A stretch of 64,000 nt of DNA, from contig NZ_JACYXM010000001.1 of NCBI RefSeq assembly GCF_014843005.1, positions 558,001 through 622,000 on the forward strand. The letters run 5' to 3'. Of this stretch, positions 7,706-16,011 are shown in pieces. A model generated the notes under the pieces. The model worked only from the letters and a program-made list of their open reading frames with translations, was not told the origin of the DNA and did no database searches. The translations under genes and the position numbers were made by a program. Source of the stretch: Rhodanobacter sp. DHG33 (lineage in GTDB: Bacteria; Pseudomonadota; Gammaproteobacteria; Xanthomonadales; Rhodanobacteraceae). The number at the start of each line of letters is the position of its first letter. The stretch's first letter is position 1.

Positions 7706-8749
7706 ATGAGCAACACTGCCTTCCTCTGGCACAACGGCCGTATCAAGCCCTGGGCCGAAGCCAACGTCCACGTCAGCACGCACGCGCTGCACTACGGCTC
7801 CTCGGTGTTCGAGGGCGAACGCGTGTACGCCACGCCCAACGGCCCGGCCTACTTCCGCCTCGCCGACCACACGCGCCGCCTGTTCGAATCGGCCAAGGTG
7901 TACGAGATCGACGTCGGCTACACCGAAGCCGAGATCGACGCCGCCTGCCACGATGTGATCCGCGCCAACGGCATGCAGTCCGCCTACGTGCGGCCCATCG
8001 TGTTCCGCGGCGCCGGCGGCCTGGGCGTGCTGCCGAAAGACGGCGCGCCGGTGGACGTGGCGATCATGGCGATGGCATGGGGTGCGTATCTCGGCGATGC
8101 CGCCGAACGCGGCGCGGACGTGTGCGTGTCCTCGTGGAACCGCCCAGCGCCCAACACCATCCCCAGCTGGGCCAAAGCCGGCGGCAATTACCTGTCCAGC
8201 CAGCTGATCGGACTGGAAGCGCGCCGCGGCGGCTACGACGAAGGCATCGCGCTGGGCCACAACGGCCTGCTCAGCGAAGGCGCGGGCGAGAACCTGTTTC
8301 TGGTCAAGCGCGGCAAGCTGGTCACGCCGCCGTCCAGCGCCGGCATCCTGGCCGGCATCACCCGCGACAGCGTGCTCACGCTGGCCGCCGAGCTGGGCAT
8401 CGAAGCGGAAGAACGCGAGCTGCCGCGCGAGGCGCTGTACACCGCCGACGAAATGTTCATGACCGGCACCGCCGCCGAGATCACCCCGGTGCGCTCGGTG
8501 GACCGCAAGCCCGTGGGCAACGGCAAGCCCGGCCCGGTGACGCGCGCGCTGCGCGAGGCGTTCTTCGGTTTGTTCGACGGCCGCACCCACGACAAGTGGG
8601 GCTGGTTGGATGTGGTTGATCCGGCCCGTACGGCGACCCTGGGCCAAGGGTTTACCAGTGCGGCCGTCCCTGACCGCGAAGATCAAAAAGCGGCCATCCA
8701 TGGCCGCACTCCTCAACAACAGCCCGCTCCGATGGAAGCCTCGGCATGA
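7706..8749 (+). CDS. ilvE: Branched-chain amino acid aminotransferase with repeat-derived C-terminal tail
   Basis: A class IV PLP-dependent aminotransferase making Leu, Ile and Val from their 2-oxo acids. The PLP-lysine motif is [13 protein letters not shown] and the cofactor phosphate loop is GAGENLFLV. The normal family end is reached at [17 protein letters not shown], about residue 304. A 42-residue tail follows (306-347), low in complexity, that includes [13 protein letters not shown]. Its DNA matches an intergenic repeat found twice at 51.7 kb, so the tail looks like a repeat read into the gene after loss of the original stop. It overlaps the leuC start (ATGA). Catalysis should be unaffected. 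Confidence 0.95.
   Translation: MSNTAFLWHNGRIKPWAEANVHVSTHALHYGSSVFEGERVYATPNGPAYFRLADHTRRLFESAKVYEIDVGYTEAEIDAACHDVIRANGMQSAYVRPIVFRGAGGLGVLPKDGAPVDVAIMAMAWGAYLGDAAERGADVCVSSWNRPAPNTIPSWAKAGGNYLSSQLIGLEARRGGYDEGIALGHNGLLSEGAGENLFLVKRGKLVTPPSSAGILAGITRDSVLTLAAELGIEAEERELPREALYTADEMFMTGTAAEITPVRSVDRKPVGNGKPGPVTRALREAFFGLFDGRTHDKWGWLDVVDPARTATLGQGFTSAAVPDREDQKAAIHGRTPQQQPAPMEASA
8661..8715 (+). repeat. Dispersed palindromic repeat inside the ilvE 3' end
   Basis: GCGGCCAT (8690-8697) and ATGGCCGC (8700-8707) form a perfect 8-bp inverted repeat around CC. Just before it is a TGA(C/T)C...GATCA half-hairpin (8671-8684). About 55 bp resemble both units of the tandem repeat at 51681-51806. Here the element is translated as the end of IlvE. 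Confidence 0.8.
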
Positions 8750-10158
8750 GTGCAAAAACTCTCTTCGAAAAAATCTGGGACGCCCACGTAGTCGCGCCCG
8801 AGACCGCCGATACCCCGGCGATCCTCTACATCGACCTGCACCTGGTGCACGAAGTCACCTCGCCGCAGGCCTTCGACGAACTGCGCTCGCGCGGCCTGAA
8901 GCTGCGCCGCACCGATCGCACGCTGGCCACGCTGGACCATTCCACGCCCACCCTGCCCGCCGGCGCCGATGGCGAGCGCCCCTACGCCAACGCCGAAGCC
9001 AAGGCGCAGGTCGCGCAGCTGGAAGTGAACTGCCGCGAGTTCGGCATCGAGCTGCACGGCTGGGACAGCAGCGAGCGCGGCATCGTGCACGTGATCGGTC
9101 CCGAGCTGGGTGCCACGCAGCCGGGCAACACCATCGTCTGCGGCGACAGCCACACCTCCACCCACGGTGCGTTCGGCGCGCTGGCCTTCGGCATCGGCAC
9201 CACCGAAGTCGGCCACGTGATGGCCACGCAGTGCCTGCTGCAGCGCAAGCCGAAGACGCTGGCGATCCACGTCGACGGCGAACTGCCGAAGGGCGTCGGT
9301 GCGAAGGACCTGATCCTGCACATCATCGGCCACATCGGCGTGGACGGCGGCACCGGCCACGTCATCGAGTACCGCGGCGCGGCCATCGAGAAGCTGTCGA
9401 TGGAAGAGCGCATGACCGTGTGCAACATGTCGATCGAGGCCGGCGCGCGCGCGGGTCTGATCGCGCCGGACGAAACCACCTTCGCCTGGCTGCAAGGCCG
9501 TCCGCGCGTGCCGCAGGGCGAAGCATGGGATCGCGCGGTGGCGCACTGGCGCACGCTGAAGACCGACGACGGCGCGCAGTACGACCGCGAGGTGCGCATC
9601 GATGCCGGCACGGTGAAACCCACCGTCACCTACGGCACCCACCCCGGCATGGCCATCGCGATGGACGCACCGGTGCCCGCCGCGCGCAACGCCGTCGAAC
9701 AGCGCGCGCTGGACTACATGCAGAGCCGCGCCGGCCAGCCCATGCAGGGTTCCAAGGTCGACGTGGTGTTCGTCGGCAGCTGCACCAACTCGCGCCTGTC
9801 CGACCTGCGCGAAGCCGCCAGCGTGCTGCGCGGCCGCCGCGTCGCCAGCGGCGTGCGCATGCTGGTGGTGCCGGGCTCCGAAGCGGTGCGCCGTGATGCC
9901 GAAGCCGAAGGTCTGCACGAAGTGTTCCGCGCTGCCGGTGCCGAGTGGCGCATTCCCGGCTGCTCGATGTGCATCGCGATGAACGGCGACCTGGCGCAGC
10001 CTGGCCAGCTGGTCGTCTCCACCTCCAACCGCAACTTCGAAGGCCGCCAGGGCAAGGGCGCACGCACCGTACTGGCCAGCCCCGCCACCGCCGCGGCCTC
10101 TGCCGTCGCCGGCGCGATCGCCGACCCCCGCGAATATCTGACGGAGGTGGCGGCATGA
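8746..10158 (+). CDS. leuC: 3-isopropylmalate dehydratase large subunit
   Basis: LeuC (470 residues, normal length) with LeuD isomerises 2- to 3-isopropylmalate in an aconitase-type reaction. Iron-sulfur ligands are visible in [16 protein letters not shown] and in the closely spaced pair GCSMCIAMN near the C-terminus. The substrate loops [26 protein letters not shown] and TYGTHPGM are typical of the LeuC branch. The start overlaps the ilvE stop by 4 bp. leuD lies 187 bp further on, separated by a pair of repeat hairpins, an unusually long gap for two subunits of one enzyme. Confidence 0.97.
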   Translation: MSAKTLFEKIWDAHVVAPETADTPAILYIDLHLVHEVTSPQAFDELRSRGLKLRRTDRTLATLDHSTPTLPAGADGERPYANAEAKAQVAQLEVNCREFGIELHGWDSSERGIVHVIGPELGATQPGNTIVCGDSHTSTHGAFGALAFGIGTTEVGHVMATQCLLQRKPKTLAIHVDGELPKGVGAKDLILHIIGHIGVDGGTGHVIEYRGAAIEKLSMEERMTVCNMSIEAGARAGLIAPDETTFAWLQGRPRVPQGEAWDRAVAHWRTLKTDDGAQYDREVRIDAGTVKPTVTYGTHPGMAIAMDAPVPAARNAVEQRALDYMQSRAGQPMQGSKVDVVFVGSCTNSRLSDLREAASVLRGRRVASGVRMLVVPGSEAVRRDAEAEGLHEVFRAAGAEWRIPGCSMCIAMNGDLAQPGQLVVSTSNRNFEGRQGKGARTVLASPATAAASAVAGAIADPREYLTEVAA

Positions 10159-10177
10159 ATGCGCATGCTGCCTTGCT

Positions 10178-10320
10178 CCCTCTCCCCGCCGGGGAGAGGG
10201 CTGGGGTGAGGGGCCACGGTTGCGAAAGGCCGGCATCAGAGCGCGCCTCGATGCACATCACCGCGAGCACCCGCCCCTCATCCGCCCCTTCGGGGCACCT
10301 TCTCCCCGGCGGGGAGAAGG
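10178..10320. repeat. Pair of inverted REP-like hairpins between leuC and leuD
   Basis: CCCTCTCCCC/GGGGAGAGGG (10178-10187/10191-10200) and CCTTCTCCCC/GGGGAGAAGG (10298-10307/10311-10320) are perfect 10-bp stems with 3-nt loops. Each has a GGGGTGAGG- or GATGAGGGG-type flank, placed in opposite orientations about 120 bp apart. A small GCCCC-TTC-GGGGC hairpin lies beside the second. Neither has a T-tract, so they should not end transcription; they may affect stability of the leuC-leuD mRNA. Confidence 0.75.
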
Positions 10321-10345
10321 GAATTTGTCCTTCGGAGATTTTTTA

Positions 10346-10927
10346 ATGCGCCCTGTCACCCGCATCCATTCGCGCACCGCCGTGATGGCGGACGAGAACA
10401 TCGACACCGACCGCATCATCCCCGCGCGCTTCCTCACCACCACCACGCGCGCCGGCCTGGGCAAGCTGTGCTTCAACGACTGGCGCTACCTGCCGGACGG
10501 CAGCGACAACCCCGCCTTCCCGCTCAACCGGCCGGAGGCGAAGGGCTGCGCCATCGTCGTCGCCGGGCGCAACTTCGGCTGCGGCTCCTCGCGCGAGCAT
10601 GCGCCGTGGGCACTGCTGGACTACGGCATCCAGGCGGTGCTGTGCAGCGAGATCGCGGACATCTTCCGCAACAACGCGCTGAAGAACGGCCTGCTGGCCA
10701 TCGTGGTTTCCGCCGCCGAACACGAGTGGCTGCTGGCGAACCCCGGCATCGAGCTGAGCATCGACGTGGAAGGCCAGTACATCGCGCTGCCCGACGGCGG
10801 CCGCATCGGCTTCGTGCTGGAACCGTTCGCGCGCCATTGCCTGCTGCACGGCGTCGACCAGCTCGGCTACCTGCTGCACAACGAGAAATTGATCGCCCAT
10901 TACGAACAACAGGAGAAAGCGGCATGA
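10346..10927 (+). CDS. leuD: 3-isopropylmalate dehydratase small subunit
   Basis: LeuD is the swivelling small subunit partner of LeuC. The 193-residue product carries the family features [15 protein letters not shown] near the N-terminus and [15 protein letters not shown] in the middle, where the Ser-Arg segment contributes to the active site. The frame is open further upstream, but ATG 10346 has GGAG about 7 bp ahead and matches the family start. The stop overlaps leuB (ATGA), so translation is probably coupled. Confidence 0.96.
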   Translation: MRPVTRIHSRTAVMADENIDTDRIIPARFLTTTTRAGLGKLCFNDWRYLPDGSDNPAFPLNRPEAKGCAIVVAGRNFGCGSSREHAPWALLDYGIQAVLCSEIADIFRNNALKNGLLAIVVSAAEHEWLLANPGIELSIDVEGQYIALPDGGRIGFVLEPFARHCLLHGVDQLGYLLHNEKLIAHYEQQEKAA

Positions 10928-12021
10928 AGGCACGCATCGTCACCCTGCCCGGCGACGGCGTCGGCCCCGAGGTCACTGCCGCGGCGGTCGCCGTGCTGGA
11001 GGCAGTGGCCACGCACTTCGAGCACGAGTTCGCGTTCGACGAACACCTGATCGGCGGCGCCGCCATCGACGCCACCGGCGAGCCGCTGCCGGCCGACGCG
11101 CTGCAAGCCTGCCAGGCGGCCGATGCCGTGCTGCTGGGCGCGGTGGGCGGCCCGAAGTGGTCGGACCCGAACGCACCGGTGCGCCCCGAGCAGGGCCTGC
11201 TGACCCTGCGCGCCGCGCTGGGCGTGTACGCCAACCTGCGTCCGCTCACCGTGCATCCCGCGCTGGCCGACCTGTCGCCGCTGAAGAACGAGAAGCTCAA
11301 GGGCGTGGACGTGCTGTTCGTGCGCGAGCTGACCGGCGGCGCGTACTTCGGCGCGAAGACCAAGGGCGCCGACTACGCCACCGACGAGTGCAAGTACACC
11401 GAAGCCGAAGTCGAGCGCGTCACGCGCCGCGCCTTCGAACTGGCCCGCGCGCGCCGCCGCCACGTCACCTCGGTGGACAAGGCCAACGTGCTGGAAACCT
11501 CGCGCCTGTGGCGGCGCACCGTCGCCCGCGTCGCCGCCGACTACCCGGACGTGGCGCTGGAGCACCAGCTGGTCGATTCGATGGCCATGCTGCTGCTGAC
11601 GCGCCCCGGCAGCTACGACGTGGTGGTCACCGAAAACCTGTTCGGCGACATCCTCACCGACGAGGCCGCCGCGCTGGCCGGTTCGCTGGGCCTGCTGCCC
11701 TCCGCTTCGCTGGGCGAAGGCCGCAACGGCCTGTACGAACCCATCCACGGCTCCGCTCCCGACATCGCGGGCAAGGGCGTGGCCAACCCCGTCGGCACCA
11801 TCCTTTCCGTCGCGCTGCTGCTGCGTCATTCGCTGCAGCTGGAGGCGGAAGCGCAGGCGGTGGAAGCCGCCATCGACCACGTGCTGCGGCACGGCCCGCA
11901 CACCCGCGACATCGGCGGCGGCGCCAGCACCGCCGAAGTGCGCGACGCCGTGCTCAAGGCGCTGGCGGACTACGCCGCCACGCACCGCAGCTATTTCGAC
12001 GGAGCACGCGCATGCGGCTGA
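10924..12021 (+). CDS. leuB: 3-isopropylmalate dehydrogenase
   Basis: LeuB (365 residues) oxidatively decarboxylates 3-isopropylmalate with NAD+ to 2-oxoisocaproate. The family signature is complete: [10 protein letters not shown] at the start, [11 protein letters not shown], the [14 protein letters not shown] catalytic Lys region, the Asp metal ligands in the DSMAMLLL and [12 protein letters not shown] stretches, and [18 protein letters not shown]. The open frame extends about 450 bp upstream into leuD, but ATG 10924 overlaps the leuD stop and matches the family N-terminus. It completes the leu part of the operon. Confidence 0.97.
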   Translation: MKARIVTLPGDGVGPEVTAAAVAVLEAVATHFEHEFAFDEHLIGGAAIDATGEPLPADALQACQAADAVLLGAVGGPKWSDPNAPVRPEQGLLTLRAALGVYANLRPLTVHPALADLSPLKNEKLKGVDVLFVRELTGGAYFGAKTKGADYATDECKYTEAEVERVTRRAFELARARRRHVTSVDKANVLETSRLWRRTVARVAADYPDVALEHQLVDSMAMLLLTRPGSYDVVVTENLFGDILTDEAAALAGSLGLLPSASLGEGRNGLYEPIHGSAPDIAGKGVANPVGTILSVALLLRHSLQLEAEAQAVEAAIDHVLRHGPHTRDIGGGASTAEVRDAVLKALADYAATHRSYFDGARACG

Positions 12022-12073
12022 GCGCGCGCTCCCGTTTCCACGGCGAAGGCGTCCGCGCCTTCGCCACCCTTGT

Positions 12074-12177
12074 CCTCCCCTGTGCGCCGCGCACGGCGTC
12101 ATCGGCGACGAATGCCAACTCCCCGGCCATGTCTCGTCGCCACCCCCTGAACGGCGCCGCGCCGCGCGCAGGGGAGG
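12074..12177. repeat. Imperfect inverted-repeat element between leuB and ilvC
   Basis: CCTCCCCTGTGCGCCGC (from 12074) is mirrored, with a few mismatches, by GCGCGCAGGGGAGG (12164-12177), about 85 bp apart, within the 220-bp leuB-ilvC gap. It looks like a short non-coding mobile-repeat relic. No transposase is present and no promoter or terminator is evident in the gap. Confidence 0.5.
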
Positions 12178-12241
12178 CAACCCTCTTCCGCTTCGCCCCC
12201 ACCACACACGCACGCATCGCCATCAACCAAGGAGTCAACGC

Positions 12242-13258
12242 ATGAGCACCACCTCCACCAACGACACGCTGGCCAAGGCTCGCATCGCCGTCCTCGGCTA
12301 CGGCAGCCAGGGCCGCGCCCACGCCCTCAACCTGCGCGATTCCGGTCTCGACGTCGTGGTCGGCGTGCGCAAGGGCGGCCCCTCCTGGGACAAGGCACGC
12401 GCCGAAGGCTTCAGCGTGGCCGAGCCGGGCGACGCCGTGAAGGGCGCCGACCTGGTCGCCGTGCTCACCCCCGACATGGTGCAGCCCAAGCTGTACACGG
12501 AAAGCATCGAGCCGAACATCAAGCCCGGCGCCGCGCTGCTGTTCGCGCACGGCTTCAACGTGCACTTCAAGCAGATCGAACCGCGCAAGGACATCGACGT
12601 CATCCTGGTCGCGCCCAAGGGCCCCGGCGCGCTGGTGCGCACCGAGTACGAGCGCGGCCGCGGCGTGCCCAGCATCTGGGCCGTGCACCAGGACGTCTCG
12701 GGCCACGCCGAAGCCAAGGCCCATGCCTACGCCAACGGCATCGGCGGCGGCCGCGCCATGCTGATCAAGACCGACTTCAAGGAAGAGACCGAGACCGACC
12801 TGTTCGGCGAGCAGGCCGTGCTGTGCGGCGGCGCCTCGTCGCTGGTGCAGGCCGGCTTCGAGACGCTGGTGGAAGCCGGCTACCAGCCGGAGATCGCCTA
12901 CTACGAAGTGCTGCACGAACTGAAGCTGATCGTCGACCTGTTCTACGAAGGCGGCATCACCCGCATGCTGGAGTTCATCTCCGAAACCGCGCAGTACGGC
13001 GACTACGTGAGCGGCCCGCGCGTCGTCGACGCCGCCACCAAGGAACGCATGAAGGGCGTGCTGAAGGACATCCAGGACGGCACCTTCGCCAAGAACTGGA
13101 TCGCCGAATACAACGCCGGCCTGCCCAACTACAAGAAGTTCAAGCAGGCCGACCTCGACCACCCGGTCGAAGTGGTCGGCAAGAAGCTGCGCGCGCGCAT
13201 GCCGTGGCTGCAGTCCGACGCCGCCAAGCCGGCCGAGGCGCTGAAGAAAGTCGGTTGA
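12242..13258 (+). CDS. ilvC: Ketol-acid reductoisomerase, short (class I) form
   Basis: IlvC isomerises and reduces acetolactate or acetohydroxybutyrate with NADPH, the second common step to valine and isoleucine. It has 338 residues (class I). The Rossmann motif is G19-YGSQG and an Arg/Lys-Gly-Gly segment (RKGGPSW) follows the second strand. The C-terminal knotted domain holds the Mg2+ acidic residues ([13 protein letters not shown] and [16 protein letters not shown]). AAGGAG lies 8 bp before the ATG. The 220-bp gap to leuB has repeats but no clear promoter. Confidence 0.97.
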   Translation: MSTTSTNDTLAKARIAVLGYGSQGRAHALNLRDSGLDVVVGVRKGGPSWDKARAEGFSVAEPGDAVKGADLVAVLTPDMVQPKLYTESIEPNIKPGAALLFAHGFNVHFKQIEPRKDIDVILVAPKGPGALVRTEYERGRGVPSIWAVHQDVSGHAEAKAHAYANGIGGGRAMLIKTDFKEETETDLFGEQAVLCGGASSLVQAGFETLVEAGYQPEIAYYEVLHELKLIVDLFYEGGITRMLEFISETAQYGDYVSGPRVVDAATKERMKGVLKDIQDGTFAKNWIAEYNAGLPNYKKFKQADLDHPVEVVGKKLRARMPWLQSDAAKPAEALKKVG

Positions 13259-13326
13259 TGCACCACCGGGCCGCGCACATCCCCGGCGCGGCCCGCTTTC
13301 ACACACGAACGAACACGAGGTACGCC

Positions 13327-13668
13327 ATGAAACGCTTTCACATCGCACTGGCCGTCGCTGACCTGGACGCTTCCATCGCCGACTACAGCAAGCGCCTCGG
13401 CCAGCCGCCGCAGGCCCTGGTCTATGGCATCTACGCGATGTGGCGCACCGACAGCCTCAATTTCTCGATCCGCCAGCAGCCGGAGAAGGCCGGCCAGATC
13501 TGCCAGCTCGGCTTCGAGGACGACAGCGCGCAGGGCTTCGCCAGCAACACCGACGCCAACGGCATCGAGTGGCAGCGCTTCTCCACGCTGGAGCAGGACC
13601 TGCAGATCATCGCCACCTTCGGCGTGCCGGTGCATCCCGCGGTCGAGCGCGACCTGATCCGCAATTGA
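13327..13668 (+). CDS. VOC-fold (glyoxalase-like) small protein inside the ilv operon
   Basis: The 113-residue protein starts MKRFHIALAVADLDASIADY, the first beta-alpha unit of the vicinal-oxygen-chelate fold, and continues with a second strand set (YAMWRTDSLNFSIRQ) and a C-terminal FSTLEQDLQIIATFG. A Glu/His metal set is not fully obvious, so enzyme activity is uncertain. It lies 68 bp after ilvC and 122 bp before ilvB on the same strand and must be co-transcribed. A link to branched-chain intermediates is possible but unproven. Confidence 0.75.
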   Translation: MKRFHIALAVADLDASIADYSKRLGQPPQALVYGIYAMWRTDSLNFSIRQQPEKAGQICQLGFEDDSAQGFASNTDANGIEWQRFSTLEQDLQIIATFGVPVHPAVERDLIRN

Positions 13669-13679
13669 CGCATGCCATT

Positions 13680-13707
13680 CGTCATCCCGGCGCAGGCCGG
13701 AATGACG
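13680..13707. repeat. Short palindromic repeat before ilvB
   Basis: CGTCATCCCGGC (13680-13691) and GCCGGAATGACG (13696-13707) form a 12-bp stem with one wobble pair and a 4-nt loop. Partial echoes (GCCGGAATGA, ACCGGAAGACGG) follow over 50 bp. There is no T-tract. Confidence 0.6.
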
Positions 13708-13790
13708 GCAAGAGCCGGAATGAGGCAAGAACCGGAAGACGGCAAGAGAAAACCGGACGCCATTGCTCCACCCACCCACAGGAACCCATC

Positions 13791-15659
13791 GTGACCAGCT
13801 CAACGCAGACGGCCATCGTCGCCACCACCCTCGACCAGCACCCGCTCGCCGGCCACGCCATGACCGGCGCCGAGGCGATCGTGCAGGTACTGGCCGACGA
13901 AGGCGCGGGCGTGCTGTTCGGCTATTCCGGCGGCGCCATCCTGCCGGTGTACGACGCGGTGTTCCGCTACAACGCCGAGCACCCCACCGCCGATGGCCGC
14001 GAGCCGATGCCGCTGATCGTGCCGGCCAACGAGCAGGGCGCGGGCTTCATGGCGGCAGGCTATGCGCGCGCCTCGGGCAAGGTGGGCGTGGCCATCGTCA
14101 CCTCCGGCCCCGGCGCCACCAACACCGTGACGCCCGTGCGCGACGCGATGGCCGACTCCACGCCGATGGTGGTGGTCTGCGGCCAGGTGGCCACGCCCGC
14201 GCTGGGCACCGACGCGTTCCAGGAAGCGCCGGTGAGCAACATCATGAGCGCCTGCGCCAAGCACGTGTTTCTGGTCACCGACCCCGCCGCGCTGGAAGCC
14301 ACGCTGCGCACCGCGTTCGAGATCGCACGCAGCGGTCGCCCCGGCCCGGTGGTGGTGGACGTGCCGAAGGACGTGCAGAACGCCGCGCTGCGTTTCGACG
14401 GCGCCTGCCGCCTGCCCATCCCCGGCTACCGCGCGCGCCTGCGCACCGTGGAAAACGCGCGGTTGGACGATGCCGCCTGCGCCGCCTTCTTCGACGCGCT
14501 GATGCGCGCGGAGCGTCCGCTGATCTATGCCGGCGGCGGCGTGATCGCCGCAGAGGCGTCGGCCGCCCTGCGCGAATTCGCCGACACGTTCGGCCTGCCC
14601 GTCACCACCACGCTCATGGGCCTGGGTGCGTACGACAGCACCGCGCCGCGGGCACTGCACATGCTGGGCATGCACGGCACCGCCTTCGCGAACTACGCGG
14701 TGGAAGACTGCGACTTCGTGTTCGCGCTGGGCGCGCGCTTCGACGACCGCGTGGCCGGCGTGCCGGGCAAGTTCGCGCCACGCGCGAAGTTCATCGCGCA
14801 GATCGACATCGACCCCGCCGAGATCGGCAAGGTGAAGACGGTGGACTGGCACCACGTGGGCCTGCTGGTGCCCGCACTGGAGCGCCTCACCGCCTACGGC
14901 CGCGCGCGCGGCCTGCAGCCGCAGCTCGCCGGTTGGCACGCGCACGTTGCCGCGCTGAAGCGCGACCATGCGATGAACTACGACCGCGACAACGCGCTGA
15001 TTCAGCCGTATGCGGTGATCGAGGCGATCAACCGTATCACCCAGGGCCGCGCCATCGTCAGCACCGGCGTGGGCCAGCACCAGATGTGGGCCGCGCAGTA
15101 TTTCGATTTCACGCAGCCGCGCCACTGGCTCACCTCCGGCTCGATGGGCACGATGGGTTACGGCCTGCCCGCGGCGATCGGCGCGCAGTTCGCGCGGCCC
15201 GATGCGCAGGTGATCGACATCGACGGCGACGGCAGCATCCGTATGAACCTCGGCGAGATGGAAACCGTCACCACCTACGGCCTGCCGCTGAAGATCGTGC
15301 TGCTCAACAACAGCGGCGACGGCATGGTGCGGCAGTGGCAGAAGCTGTTCTTCAAGGGCCGCTTCTCCGCCTCGGACAAGAGCCTGCACAAGAAGAACTT
15401 CGTGCTCGCCGCGCTGGCCGACGGCTTCGAGTGGGTGCGTCGCCTCGACGACAAGGCGCAGCTCGACACCACCGTCGCCGATTTCCTCGCTTTCGAAGGG
15501 CCGGCCTTTCTCGAAGTGATGATCGACCCCGATGCCGGCGTGTACCCGATGGTGGGGCCAGGCGCGACCTACGCGCAGATGATCACCGGTGATTTCATCG
15601 CCTCGCGTGGTGCGGTGGCGGTGGAAGCAAACGAGGTTCCGTCGACGTCGATGTTCTGA
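13791..15659 (+). CDS. ilvB: Acetolactate synthase large (catalytic) subunit
   Basis: A thiamine-diphosphate enzyme joining two pyruvates, or pyruvate and 2-oxobutyrate. The product has 622 residues, about 20 longer than usual at the N-terminus. The catalytic Glu is E81 in PANEQGAGFMAAGYAR; the ThDP/Mg2+ motif is IDGDGSIRMNLGE...NN; the FAD-binding middle domain includes ALGARFDDRVAG. GTG 13791 is chosen because AGGAA lies about 7 bp ahead and longer versions run through the VOC gene. An internal ATG (residue 24) would give the standard length. The small subunit follows at 15733. It could equally be called ilvG. Confidence 0.95.
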   Translation: MTSSTQTAIVATTLDQHPLAGHAMTGAEAIVQVLADEGAGVLFGYSGGAILPVYDAVFRYNAEHPTADGREPMPLIVPANEQGAGFMAAGYARASGKVGVAIVTSGPGATNTVTPVRDAMADSTPMVVVCGQVATPALGTDAFQEAPVSNIMSACAKHVFLVTDPAALEATLRTAFEIARSGRPGPVVVDVPKDVQNAALRFDGACRLPIPGYRARLRTVENARLDDAACAAFFDALMRAERPLIYAGGGVIAAEASAALREFADTFGLPVTTTLMGLGAYDSTAPRALHMLGMHGTAFANYAVEDCDFVFALGARFDDRVAGVPGKFAPRAKFIAQIDIDPAEIGKVKTVDWHHVGLLVPALERLTAYGRARGLQPQLAGWHAHVAALKRDHAMNYDRDNALIQPYAVIEAINRITQGRAIVSTGVGQHQMWAAQYFDFTQPRHWLTSGSMGTMGYGLPAAIGAQFARPDAQVIDIDGDGSIRMNLGEMETVTTYGLPLKIVLLNNSGDGMVRQWQKLFFKGRFSASDKSLHKKNFVLAALADGFEWVRRLDDKAQLDTTVADFLAFEGPAFLEVMIDPDAGVYPMVGPGATYAQMITGDFIASRGAVAVEANEVPSTSMF

Positions 15660-15666
15660 AGCACGT

Positions 15667-15689
15667 CCCTTCTCCTGCCGGGAGAAGGG
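15667..15689. repeat. REP-like hairpin between ilvB and its small-subunit gene
   Basis: CCCTTCTCC (15667-15675) pairs perfectly with GGAGAAGGG (15681-15689) around TGCCG, 8 bp after the ilvB stop. It resembles the leuC-leuD hairpins, showing the same repeat family twice in one operon. No T-tract follows. Confidence 0.7.
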
Positions 15690-15732
15690 ATTCACCCGCA
15701 ACGATGCGAATGACCGTGTCGGGAGCAAGACC

Positions 15733-16011
15733 ATGAAACACACCCTCTCCATCCTGCTGCAGAACGAATCCGGTGCGCTGGTGCGCGTGGCCGGCCTGTT
15801 CGCCGCGCGCCACGTCAACATCGACACGCTCACCGTGGCCGCCACGCACGACCCCGCAGTGTCGCAGCTCACCCTGGTGCTGCACGGCGACGAAGGTACG
15901 CTGCAACAGATCCTGCGCCAGGTGCGCAAGCTGGTGGACGTGCTGGACGCCAACAGTCTTTCGCTGGTCGGCAGCCACGACGGCAGCCGGTTCGCCGCCA
16001 CGCCTGCATGA
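15733..16011 (+). CDS. ilvN: Acetolactate synthase small regulatory subunit (single ACT domain)
   Basis: The 92-residue ACT domain protein begins MKHTLSILLQNESGALVRVAGLFAARHVNIDTLTVA, matching the N-terminal half of IlvH-type subunits, including the Asn and Gly that bind valine. It lacks the C-terminal activation domain of IlvH, so it is of the short IlvN/IlvM type. The start at 15733 gives the family N-terminus, although the frame is open upstream into ilvB. The stop overlaps ilvA by 4 bp. ilvM would be an equally acceptable name. Confidence 0.88.
   Translation: MKHTLSILLQNESGALVRVAGLFAARHVNIDTLTVAATHDPAVSQLTLVLHGDEGTLQQILRQVRKLVDVLDANSLSLVGSHDGSRFAATPA

Noticed and set aside
12012-12245. 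77-residue frame filling the leuB-ilvC gap
   Set aside because: It lacks a ribosome site, overlaps both neighbours, and its middle is the translated inverted-repeat element.
14933-14950. Sigma-54-like sequence inside ilvB
   Set aside because: The TGGCACG and TTGC blocks are six bases apart instead of four, and it lies within a coding region.
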